Below are positions 7,304 through 13,604 of a stretch of DNA of 21,686 bases, piece by piece. Made by a program: the position numbers and the translations under genes. Location of the stretch: assembly GCA_946478755.1 (NCBI GenBank), contig CAMLDJ010000067.1, positions 1 through 21,686 of the forward strand. The letters are read 5' to 3'. This stretch comes from an uncultured Pedobacter sp. GTDB lineage: Bacteria; Bacteroidota; Bacteroidia; Sphingobacteriales; Sphingobacteriaceae. The notes under the pieces are model-generated. The model was not told the origin of the DNA. It worked only from the letters and a program-made list of their open reading frames with translations, and did no database searches. The stretch's first letter is position 1, and every line of letters starts with the position of its first letter.

Positions 7304-7454
7304 ATTGGTTAAAGAGTGATCCGACAACAGGGAACGAAATGAGGTCTGAGCGGTCGCTAATTATTGTGTGATTAAAGTCTGACTTTTTAAAAAATAAACG
7401 CCATTTTTGCAAACTGTAAACACTGAATGAAGATGTAAAAAGGATTGCGGATAT

Positions 7455-8825
7455 ATGGAAGAGGAAGTTGTTGACGAGATCATTGCCCTGATAGAACAGG
7501 ATGATGATGCACAATTAAAAGTTTACCTGGATGACCTCAACATATCCGATGTTGAGCATCTGATCGATGAACTCCCCCAGCATGCCGTTAAATTTATTGA
7601 TACGCTGTCTATAAAAAGAGCGGTCAATGTTTTCAGGATCCTCGACTTTCCTACTCAGGAAAGGATCATCAAAAAACTTCCCGGAAACAAACTGACCGAG
7701 CTGATCAACCTGCTGCCACCTGACGACCGTACTGCCTTGTTCAGTGAATTAAAAGGCGATGCGGTAAAAAAACTGATTATTCTGCTGCCGGCAAAAGACA
7801 GGATTGAAGCGCTGGCACTGTTGGGATATGAAGAAGATAGTGTGGGAAGGCTGATGACGCCCGACTACGTGGCTGTAAAAAAGGACTGGACCGTTAGCCG
7901 GGTATTGTCGCACATCCGGCGCTATGGCAAGAATTCGGAGACCATTGATGTGATCTATGTAATTGATAAAGATGGCGTACTGCTGGATGACATCAGGATC
8001 AGGGAAGTCCTGCTTGCAGACCCGGAGGCTAAGATCGGAGAACTGACGGACCATCGTCTAATCTCGTTGAAGGTGAATGATCCGCAGGAAGAGGCTATTA
8101 ATGTGTTCAGGATGAACAATAGGGTCGCATTACCCGTAATTGATGACCATCATGTCTTGCTGGGCATTGTCACCGTTGATGATATCCTTTGGATTGCAAA
8201 CGAAGAATATACAGAAGACATTCATAAGATAGGGGGTAACCAGGCGCTCGATGAACCATACCTGGATGTGCCGGTATTTCAATTGTATAAAAAAAGAGTC
8301 GTCTGGTTAATCGTGCTTTTTTTTGGCGAGCTGCTCACTATTTTCGCCATGTCTAACTTTGAAAGACAAATAGAAAAAGTAGTTATTCTGGCTACATTTA
8401 TTCCCCTGATCATATCAAGTGGCGGTAATAGCGGCTCCCAGGCCGCAACACTGATCATTCAGGCCATGGCCCTTGGTGAGGTTACCATTAAAGACTGGTG
8501 GAGGGTAATGAAAAGAGAAATATTTTCCGGTATTTTTTTGGGTGCGACGCTTTGCTTGCTCAGCTTCTCCGTAATCATCTCCTGGCAGGCCATCTCGGGT
8601 TCAATAGCCGCGCCTGTGCTGATTGGCGGTGTGGTTGGCTGCTCCTTAATCGGCGTGGTACTATGGGGAACGCTAATGGGCTCCATGCTCCCTTTATTGC
8701 TAAAGAGCGTTGGTGCAGATCCGGCAGTATCATCTACACCCTTCGTTGCAACCCTGGTAGATGTCACAGGGCTGATCATTTATTTCTCTATGGCACTGCT
8801 ATTTTTAAAGGGAGTATTGTTGTAA
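7455..8825 (+). CDS. mgtE: Magnesium transporter MgtE
   Basis: MgtE is an inner-membrane, dimeric Mg2+-selective channel gated by intracellular Mg2+. The 456-aa length is normal. Domains in order: the cytosolic N-domain of helical repeats (about 1-130, with runs such as LPGNKLTELINLLPPDDRTALFSEL); two CBS domains (about 131-255, starting SVGRLMTPDYVAV and ending GIVTVDDILWIA) followed by the connecting helix; and five TM helices (about 282-456). Conserved pore-region motifs are present: PLIISSGGNSGSQAAT (GGN at 323-325) and ADPAVSSTP, where Asp422 matches the Mg2+-selecting Asp of Thermus MgtE, with Asp436 in LVDVTGLIIYF. No clear promoter box precedes it; CATTTTTG at 7402-7409 is one base off. 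The gene ends 3 bases before the convergent FKBP gene. Confidence 0.95.
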   Translation: MEEEVVDEIIALIEQDDDAQLKVYLDDLNISDVEHLIDELPQHAVKFIDTLSIKRAVNVFRILDFPTQERIIKKLPGNKLTELINLLPPDDRTALFSELKGDAVKKLIILLPAKDRIEALALLGYEEDSVGRLMTPDYVAVKKDWTVSRVLSHIRRYGKNSETIDVIYVIDKDGVLLDDIRIREVLLADPEAKIGELTDHRLISLKVNDPQEEAINVFRMNNRVALPVIDDHHVLLGIVTVDDILWIANEEYTEDIHKIGGNQALDEPYLDVPVFQLYKKRVVWLIVLFFGELLTIFAMSNFERQIEKVVILATFIPLIISSGGNSGSQAATLIIQAMALGEVTIKDWWRVMKREIFSGIFLGATLCLLSFSVIISWQAISGSIAAPVLIGGVVGCSLIGVVLWGTLMGSMLPLLLKSVGADPAVSSTPFVATLVDVTGLIIYFSMALLFLKGVLL

Positions 8826-8828
8826 GGA

Positions 8829-9317
8829 TTATCTTAGGCTTGTCAGCTCTATAGTAAAATCCAGTACAGAGTTGGCGGGTATACCCGGCTGAGCCTGGTT
8901 CGCATAAGCATAGGCAGATGGAATAAAAAGCCTTATCTTGCCGCCTTGCTGAATGTATGGAATGCCGATTTGCCAGCCTGTGATTAAACGGCCCAGTGTA
9001 AATTCTACCGGTGTTCCCGAACTGCTGTCGAAATTTGTCGTTTCACCCAATACTTTGCCGGAATAATCAACGGAGACACTTGTACTTCCCGTGTAAGCTA
9101 CATTCCCTGTGCCCGGAGCAATAATCTGATAAAATATACCGTATTTATCTTTTACAACAGGTATACTGTTAGCAGTTACATAACTCCTTATTGCCGTAGT
9201 ATCCGCAGAAAACTGTGCCTCCGCATCAAAGTTATCGCTGCCTTTTTTACAGGAAGCAATGCTGCCGGCAACAATAGCAAAGAGCAGCACGTATTTTATC
9301 TTATTCATCAACTTCAT
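8829..9317 (-). CDS. FKBP-type peptidyl-prolyl isomerase lipoprotein
   Basis: A 162-aa lipoprotein that would catalyse cis-trans isomerisation of proline bonds in the periplasm or at the outer membrane. Signal peptide: KLMNKIK, hydrophobic LLFAIVAG, then lipobox SIASC with Cys23, followed by KKGSDNF. A short linker (about 30-75) precedes the FKBP domain (about 78-162). Pocket residues can be matched: V-D-Y-x-G-K-V, the F-D pair in TTNFDSSSG, VEFTLGRLITGWQIGI (Trp of the pocket), then GGKIRLFIPSAYAYA, GIPANSVLDFTIEL. The usual Tyr and the closing F-x-I-E-L strand are present, so it is probably active. ATG 9317 is used; ATG 9308 is also possible. Upstream, where a promoter should lie, is a 20/21-bp tandem array and no TAnnTTTG box. 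Confidence 0.9.
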   Translation of the reverse strand: MKLMNKIKYVLLFAIVAGSIASCKKGSDNFDAEAQFSADTTAIRSYVTANSIPVVKDKYGIFYQIIAPGTGNVAYTGSTSVSVDYSGKVLGETTNFDSSSGTPVEFTLGRLITGWQIGIPYIQQGGKIRLFIPSAYAYANQAQPGIPANSVLDFTIELTSLR

Positions 9318-9323
9318 CTTATT

Positions 9324-9452
9324 TTCTGACTTGATTAGTCTTGTTTTGACTTTGATTAACCTTGTTCTGACTTGATTAGTCTTGTTTTGACTTTGATTAA
9401 CCTTGCTTTGACTTGATTAATCTTGCTTTGACTTGATCATTCCTGGTTTGAA
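9324..9452. repeat. Tandem 20/21-bp repeat array upstream of the FKBP gene
   Basis: Six units alternate between two types: TTCTGACTTGATTAGTCTTG (20 bp) and TTTTGACTTTGATTAACC plus TTG (21 bp), giving a 41-bp higher-order period. The first two units (9324-9364) are repeated exactly at 9365-9405. Units five and six (9406-9425 and 9426-9446, CTTTGACTTGAT...) are diverged, and a partial TTTGAAC follows. The array ends 6 bases before the FKBP ATG, so it is in the promoter or leader. Stop codons in all frames rule out a coding repeat. It differs in sequence and period from the array at 7191-7303. Confidence 0.85.
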
Positions 9453-9488
9453 CAGAAAATAATGCGTTCTCAGAGAAGACATAGGAAT

Positions 9489-9511
9489 TTTTGCCATTCT
9501 TCATGGCAAAA
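9489..9511. terminator. Hairpin downstream of ychF
   Basis: TTTTGCCAT (9489-9497) and ATGGCAAAA (9503-9511) form a perfect 9-bp stem with a 5-base loop, 38 bases past the ychF stop. There is no T run after the stem on either strand, so it may stabilise the ychF mRNA 3' end rather than terminate. A nearby palindrome TCTTCGAAGA lies at 9520-9529. Confidence 0.45.
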
Positions 9512-9549
9512 GGTTCCAGTCTTCGAAGAGTAATGCTTTATTTTCAACC

Positions 9550-10644
9550 TTAAACGTTAAACCTGAAATGCATAATATCACCATCCTCTACCACGTAAGT
9601 TTTCCCTTCAACACCCAGCTTTCCTGCATCTTTACACGCATTTTCAGATCCTAATATTACATAATCGTCGTATTTAATGACTTCAGCACGGATAAATCCT
9701 TTTTCGAAATCAGTATGGATCACACCCGCAGCCTGAGGTGCCGTAAATCCTTTTGTAATGGTCCATGCCCGCACTTCCTGTACCCCTGCGGTAAAATAGG
9801 TGTAAAGATCCAATAGCCGGTAAGCCGCAACAATAAGCTTATTGACGCCAGATTCCGTTAAGCCAAGGTCTGCTAAGAACTCCTGACGTTCTTCATAGCT
9901 TTCCAATTCTGCAATTTCTGATTCTATTTTTGCAGAAATGACCAATACTTCTGCTTTTTCATCTTTTACAGCCTCCTTAACACGGTCAACGTACGCATTC
10001 CCATCAATTACCGAATTTTCATCAACATTACATACATACATCACTGGCTTTTGGGTAAGCAGGCCAAGATCCTGGATATAATCAAAATCTTCTGCAGAAA
10101 CTGCCGCCGAGCGAACGGATCTTCCACTTTCCAAATGTGTCTTGATGATGCTTAATATATCAAACGTCCTTTTGGCATCCTTATCTGTCTTTGCCATTTT
10201 TTCTACCTTCTGAATGCGTTTGGTAACGGTATCAAGGTCTTTCAGCTGCAGTTCAGTATCAATGATCTCTTTGTCGCGGATCGGATCGACAGAACCATCT
10301 ACATGGATCACATTTCCATCGTCAAAGCAACGCAGCACATGGATGATGGCATTGGTAGCCCGAATGTTGCCTAAAAACTGGTTCCCTAAACCTTCGCCAT
10401 TCGAGGCTCCTTTCACCAGGCCAGCGATATCGACGATTTCTATGGTGTTTGGAACGATCCTGTTGGGTTTAACCAATTCGGCTAATTTTGTTAACCTGTC
10501 GTCAGGTACCGTAATTACACCTATATTAGGCTCAATAGTGCAAAAAGGAAAGTTTGCTGCCTGAGCTTTCGCGTTAGATAAACAGTTAAATAATGTAGAT
10601 TTTCCAACATTTGGTAAACCAACTATACCACATTGTAATGCCAT
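9550..10644 (-). CDS. ychF: Redox-regulated ribosome-binding ATPase YchF (Obg family)
   Basis: YchF/OLA1 is a universally conserved P-loop protein of the Obg family that prefers ATP to GTP and binds ribosomes. The 364-aa length is canonical. Visible parts: P-loop GLPNVGKST (residues 9-17), the switch region through NFPFCTIEPNIG, Walker B/G3 DIAGLVKGAS, a helical coiled-coil insertion (about 125-200), the G4-position motif NVDE, which replaces NKxD and explains ATP preference, and a C-terminal TGS domain (about 280-364) with AWTITKGFTAPQAAGVIHTDFEKGFIRAEV. ATG 10644 begins right at the family N terminus. It is monocistronic: a perfect TACCTTTG box lies upstream and a hairpin follows. The divergent DUF5362-like gene starts 99 bases away. 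Confidence 0.97.
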   Translation of the reverse strand: MALQCGIVGLPNVGKSTLFNCLSNAKAQAANFPFCTIEPNIGVITVPDDRLTKLAELVKPNRIVPNTIEIVDIAGLVKGASNGEGLGNQFLGNIRATNAIIHVLRCFDDGNVIHVDGSVDPIRDKEIIDTELQLKDLDTVTKRIQKVEKMAKTDKDAKRTFDILSIIKTHLESGRSVRSAAVSAEDFDYIQDLGLLTQKPVMYVCNVDENSVIDGNAYVDRVKEAVKDEKAEVLVISAKIESEIAELESYEERQEFLADLGLTESGVNKLIVAAYRLLDLYTYFTAGVQEVRAWTITKGFTAPQAAGVIHTDFEKGFIRAEVIKYDDYVILGSENACKDAGKLGVEGKTYVVEDGDIMHFRFNV

Positions 10645-10669
10645 GAATGATTTATTTCTTGATTTGGCG

Positions 10670-10677
10670 CAAAGGTA
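10670..10677 (-). promoter_or_regulatory. -7 box (TACCTTTG) of ychF
   Basis: TACCTTTG on the minus strand matches TAnnTTTG exactly and is followed by CGCC. The start site would be near 10664, leaving a leader of about 20 bases before the ATG at 10644. No TTTG is seen at the -33 spacing. Confidence 0.55.
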
Positions 10678-10699
10678 TCAATTTTTTAAAAATATTTTT

Positions 10700-10722
10700 T
10701 ATGTTTAGGGTACTTAAACCCT
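10700..10722 (+). promoter_or_regulatory. Weak -7 box and dyad before the DUF5362-like gene
   Basis: TATGTTTA at 10700-10707 matches TAnnTTTG at 7 of 8 positions. It overlaps a small dyad AGGGT-ACTTAA-ACCCT (10707-10722) that would lie at the start of the transcript. Both signals are weak. Confidence 0.3.
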
Positions 10723-10743
10723 ATTGAACAATTATCAACAATT

Positions 10744-11223
10744 ATGGAAAATTTAGAAGGCACCGAGCCAATAGATGAAGCAGGTCAGGAACAGGAGCCG
10801 CTGATTGTAACTGAAGAGATCAGGAGTTACATTTATGAAACTGCCAAATGGACCAGGTTTCTGGCTATTGTAGGGTTGGTATTCGCAGCCTTTATGGCGC
10901 TGATGGCTTTTAGTGCAGGTGGGATCATCGAAGGATTAGCGGCCGCAGCACCAGGCAATCCTTTAGTGCAGCTGGGTACAGCTTTTTTAACCGTTTATTT
11001 CTTATGCATTTCGCTAATGCTGTTTTATCCAAGCTTTCTCCTGTTTAAATACGCGAATGCTGCCAATGCCGCTGTGTTGTATGCTGATCAGGAAAGCTTT
11101 ACCGTAGCAATGAAGAATATGAAGTCTGTATTTAAATTCTGGGGAATCATTGCTATTGTTGTCCTGGTTTTAAATTTACTTAGTATTTTGTTTGCTGTGG
11201 TCGCTAAAGTTGGCGGGGTGTAG
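10744..11223 (+). CDS. DUF5362-like small integral membrane protein
   Basis: A 159-aa inner-membrane protein that resembles the DUF5362 family found in Bacteroidota; its function is unknown. An acidic, disordered N-tail (about 1-25, rich in Glu) is followed by VTEEIRSYIYETAKWTRFLAIVG, the usual entry to the family's first membrane segment. Three hydrophobic segments are visible: about 37-57, 76-101 and 131-155. A cytosolic amphipathic loop (KYANAANAAVLYADQESFTVAMKNMKS) lies before the last. That loop, with its small residues and alternation of hydrophobic and charged residues, is the most conserved-looking part. The 3' end overlaps the convergent SRPBCC gene by 20 bases. No functional clue comes from neighbours. 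Confidence 0.75.
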   Translation: MENLEGTEPIDEAGQEQEPLIVTEEIRSYIYETAKWTRFLAIVGLVFAAFMALMAFSAGGIIEGLAAAAPGNPLVQLGTAFLTVYFLCISLMLFYPSFLLFKYANAANAAVLYADQESFTVAMKNMKSVFKFWGIIAIVVLVLNLLSILFAVVAKVGGV

Positions 11224-11941
11224 TGGTTTCTGGCGCAGTAGTTTCTATGTTATGCTTAAAAGTTTTTATCTCCTTTTTTAACAGGCTTTCAAAATAGGGG
11301 TTTAAAAGTTTTGCCAGTCCCAGTCCAACTCCTCCTGCCGGTGGATGATAAGAAAATACCATCTTTAGTAATGTACCCTGCCGCCCCGGTATATCCGCAA
11401 ACTCAACTTTTCCTACATGACCTATCAGTGTGCCGGGAGCTGATTTCCATCCAATCAAACGACCAGGTTCATCTTTAACAAGCGCTACTTTCCAGTCAAG
11501 GGCAAACAGATTACTCATCACTCTGGATTTCCAGGAGGAAAGATCGTTTTCCATCCGTTCCACATTCATCAGATGCCTGATGCTTCCTGTGAGGTTATTT
11601 AAATTACGCCAGTAAGCGTAGACTTCAGCCGCAGGACGGTCAATCTCAAACTCACCCCTTACATTGATCGCATGAGGTTTACTGGCATCAATACCCAATC
11701 GCTCATAAAACAGGCAGCGCCCGGTAAACGCGCGATAAGCGAGGTAAGCTCCGTATAAAAATGGCGCTTTTAATGGCCGTTTTATTCCTTTACTGATCAG
11801 TACGCCACTTAAAAACATCGAAACCATGCGTTCATTCAGTCCGATATTTTCATAATGTTGTTTTTCAATAGAGAATTTACCTGAACGGAGTTTTAAGTTG
11901 GTTTGATGCGTATCCATGATGTGCTGGTTATTTAACTGCAT
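11204..11941 (-). CDS. SRPBCC-domain protein with YgaP-like N-terminal membrane segment
   Basis: A 245-aa protein with two parts. Residues about 32-82 (NIGLNERMVSMFLSGVLISKG ... FLYGAYLAYRAFTGRCLFYERLGID) resemble the YgaP/DUF2892-type transmembrane region, including the T-G-x-C-x-x-Y end. Residues about 93-235 form an SRPBCC (polyketide cyclase/dehydrase, START-like) domain: INVRGEFEIDRPAAEVYAYWRNLNNL, a central VALVKDEPGRLIGWKSAPGT, and a C-terminal helix (GLAKLLNPYFESLLKKEIKTFKHNIE). Such domains bind hydrophobic ligands; this pairing is seen in general-stress-type proteins. ATG 11941 is used; ATG 11917 (residue 9) is also plausible. It lies 21 bases behind the small gene ending at 11963 on the same strand, so the two may be cotranscribed. 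Ligand unknown. Confidence 0.8.
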   Translation of the reverse strand: MQLNNQHIMDTHQTNLKLRSGKFSIEKQHYENIGLNERMVSMFLSGVLISKGIKRPLKAPFLYGAYLAYRAFTGRCLFYERLGIDASKPHAINVRGEFEIDRPAAEVYAYWRNLNNLTGSIRHLMNVERMENDLSSWKSRVMSNLFALDWKVALVKDEPGRLIGWKSAPGTLIGHVGKVEFADIPGRQGTLLKMVFSYHPPAGGVGLGLAKLLNPYFESLLKKEIKTFKHNIETTAPETTTPRQL

Positions 11942-11962
11942 AGCTCTGTCTTAAAAAAAATC

Positions 11963-12211
11963 TTAAAGGGTGTGCGCCGTTATTGCTTTTCCAATAGCCT
12001 CAACCGTTCTCATATCCAGATCTCCCCATATCTGTTCCCAGTTTCCGTCTTCCTCTCTTCTGATCTGGGTGAGGTTTTTCCCTGCCAGACTGCACTTGAA
12101 ATATTCAACCCCATCTGTGGTTTCTTCAGGGTTTACATAGATCGTTTGGTTTGTTCCACCCAGATTGATATTGATTTCGAAGTTCTCCTGGTGTAATTCT
12201 GTTTCTCCCAT
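11963..12211 (-). CDS. Small hypothetical protein (82 aa), member A of a local family
   Basis: Unrecognised cytosolic protein. The frame is open to 12295, but ATG 12211 (MGETELHQENFEININLGG) is chosen because the extra 28 residues are basic, Cys- and His-containing and unlike the related proteins. The fold pattern is beta-rich with one final helix: FEININL, then TIYVNPEE, then EYFKCSLAGKNLTQIRREEDGNWEQIWG, then DMRTVEAIGKAITAHTL. This order (F-x-I-x-I strand, x-V/I-x-P, Y-x-V/C strand, G-x-x-IxxI-like strand, Trp, then an I-G-x-x-I helix) recurs in the proteins at 12801-13037 and 13157-13495. It precedes the SRPBCC gene by 21 bases on the same strand. No function is proposed. Confidence 0.6.
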   Translation of the reverse strand: MGETELHQENFEININLGGTNQTIYVNPEETTDGVEYFKCSLAGKNLTQIRREEDGNWEQIWGDLDMRTVEAIGKAITAHTL

Positions 12212-12278
12212 TGTACTAAGTTTAATCCTACTGATGTGTAGATAATTAACACATCGGCAGAAATTATGTTTTATTTTT

Positions 12279-12286
12279 TTAATTTG
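12279..12286 (+). promoter_or_regulatory. Weak -7 box (TTAATTTG) before the 151-aa gene
   Basis: TTAATTTG matches TAnnTTTG at 7 of 8 positions and lies 31 bases before the ATG at 12318. No -33 element is evident. Confidence 0.25.
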
Positions 12287-12317
12287 CAGGATCAATTTAA
12301 ATCGATAAGTTATTGCT

Positions 12318-12773
12318 ATGGAGTATGATAAAAAGTATCCGGATGTGTATCAGGGATATTTCGATCACCGAGAACCTTTTACTGATCATCTGGAAGACAT
12401 TTACCAAAGGCCTGTAGTCATCCCCATTTATCACCTCGATGAAATGTTTAATGATGAGGCGATGAACGATATTTATAGGTTAAAAGAGCTAGGTGATGAT
12501 CCTGAATTTAAATCAGAATCTGATCTGTTGAAAGCCAGGTTGAAAGAAAGGGACTTGCATATTTTTAAGTATTTTCATTTTATTGCAGCGCAAAGGCATG
12601 TCTTGTATGAATTAAAAACGATGTACCGGGATTATTATGAACTTGAACACACTTTAAAGCAGTTCGAGGCGATCGGATATGATGTAAGTAAGGCAAAAGA
12701 AACCGACCTGATAAAGAGAAAGAAGGTTCTGCTGGATTTTCAGGCCCGCCTTTGCGACCGGCAGTTTGCATGA
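12318..12773 (+). CDS. Hypothetical protein, 151 aa, helical
   Basis: I do not recognise this protein. ATG 12318 follows a 7/8 match to a -7 box. The first 45 residues are rich in Tyr, Asp and Pro (YDKKYPDVYQGYFDHREPF; VVIPIYHLDEMF). The rest looks almost wholly helical and strongly charged: DEAMNDIYRLKEL, then SESDLLKARLKERDLHIFKYFHFIAAQRHVLYELK, then YELEHTLKQFEAIGYDVSK and ETDLIKRKKVLLDFQARLCDRQ. It may contain an antiparallel coiled coil. There is no signal peptide and no membrane segment, so it is probably cytosolic. It sits between two members of a small-protein family on the opposite strand and ends 27 bases before the convergent one. Base composition is like its neighbours. Confidence 0.65.
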   Translation: MEYDKKYPDVYQGYFDHREPFTDHLEDIYQRPVVIPIYHLDEMFNDEAMNDIYRLKELGDDPEFKSESDLLKARLKERDLHIFKYFHFIAAQRHVLYELKTMYRDYYELEHTLKQFEAIGYDVSKAKETDLIKRKKVLLDFQARLCDRQFA

Positions 12774-12800
12774 TCACGGCCCGGCATTCGGACGGTTTCG

Positions 12801-13037
12801 CTAAAAGTCGGTTTTAGGTGACTCATGCACATGGATGGCATCCCGGATGGCAGTAAGCAAGGGCAGATCCAGTTCACAGCCGACACTTTCACAGTGGGCG
12901 TGATCTTTTTCGTCCAGCTGAATGGTCCCGATGGTATCTTCTTCTACATAAATCTCATAGCGGGAATCACCCAGCGGTTTGATATTGTAAACATATCCCA
13001 GACCGTCTTTTGCAACTTCTATTCTAAACTGATTCAT
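12801..13037 (-). CDS. Small hypothetical protein (78 aa), member B of a local family
   Basis: Unrecognised acidic cytosolic protein. ATG 13037 begins directly at the first conserved strand (MNQFRIEVAKDG). The order of elements matches the proteins at 11963-12211 and 13157-13495: FRIEV, then YNIKPLGDSRYEIYVEEDTIGTIQLDE, then a His/Cys-containing stretch (HAHCESVGCELDL), then the helix PLLTAIRDAIHVHE. The two Cys and clustered His residues are not shared with the other two, so metal binding is not suggested strongly. It is divergent from member C across a 119-base gap that holds no clear promoter. Confidence 0.65.
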   Translation of the reverse strand: MNQFRIEVAKDGLGYVYNIKPLGDSRYEIYVEEDTIGTIQLDEKDHAHCESVGCELDLPLLTAIRDAIHVHESPKTDF

Positions 13038-13156
13038 ACCTTATGCTTTGTTGGTATTAACAGTTTAGTTCAGGGATTGTTCTTCATCTTCAAATGAATC
13101 GATAAGCGCCTTATATTTTGTTTTTGAAAAACTATTTCTTTACTCCTTGGTTTATA

Positions 13157-13495
13157 ATGGACGTAATCTATAACCATAATGATATGGATCCATTTAATAT
13201 CATCATTAGAAACAAAGCTGAACAGATAGACCTGAATATTCACCCGCAGGCGGCCGATAGTTATAAAGTCATCTATCACGGCGGACTGGTAGGGGAAATC
13301 TTTATGGGCAACACGGGCAACTGGATCGCTGTTTCTGCGGAAGACCTCGATTCAGGTGGCTATCCCATTTATGAATACGATGAAACCTCAGGACATGCAA
13401 ATTTACTGTTGGACGAAGACATCGTTAAGCAGATTGGAACTCAGATCAGTGAGAGAGTAGGCGAAGGACGGGCGTATATAGGACCACAGGATTGA
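13157..13495 (+). CDS. Small hypothetical protein (112 aa), member C of a local family
   Basis: Unrecognised acidic cytosolic protein, the largest of the local family. ATG 13157 is used; ATG 13184 (MDPFNIIIRN) would start exactly at the conserved strand and is equally plausible. Elements in order: FNIIIRN, then IDLNIHPQAADSYKVIYHGGLVGEIFMGNTGNWIAVS, then an insertion absent from the other members (EDLDSGGYPIYEYDETSG), then the helix LLDEDIVKQIGTQISERVG. The Y-K-V-x-x-x-G-G-x-V-G-E-I strand pair and the W-x-x-x-S that follows are the clearest family marks. An AT-rich hairpin with a T run follows the gene. Confidence 0.65.
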   Translation: MDVIYNHNDMDPFNIIIRNKAEQIDLNIHPQAADSYKVIYHGGLVGEIFMGNTGNWIAVSAEDLDSGGYPIYEYDETSGHANLLLDEDIVKQIGTQISERVGEGRAYIGPQD

Positions 13496-13553
13496 GTTAA
13501 CTTTCCTTTAATCAAGTGTTTCAGGCTCCCGGCTAATTATTTTTTACTATTCT

Positions 13554-13575
13554 ATATCAATCTGATATGTTTTTT
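13554..13575 (+). terminator. Weak intrinsic terminator after member C
   Basis: ATATCA (13554-13559) and TGATAT (13563-13568) form a 6-bp AT-rich stem with a 3-base loop, followed by G and six Ts. The form is that of an intrinsic terminator, but the stem is weak. It lies about 30 bases before the kinase ATG. Confidence 0.4.
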
Positions 13576-13604
13576 AGTTTAAATAATACTACATTTCGTT
13601 GAGC

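Noticed and set aside
7304..7454. Mg2+ riboswitch before mgtE
   Set aside because: None of the M-box conserved stretches or a clear multi-stem fold could be recognised, and no terminator hairpin precedes the start.
8498..8854. 118-aa plus-strand ORF inside mgtE
   Set aside because: It is an out-of-frame shadow of mgtE; the MgtE frame has strong family motifs throughout.
9324..9452. CRISPR or coding repeat
   Set aside because: Units abut without unique spacers, and every frame has stop codons.
12801..13037. Zinc-binding site in small protein B
   Set aside because: The His/Cys stretch (HAHCESVGC) is suggestive, but the residues are not shared with the related proteins A and C.
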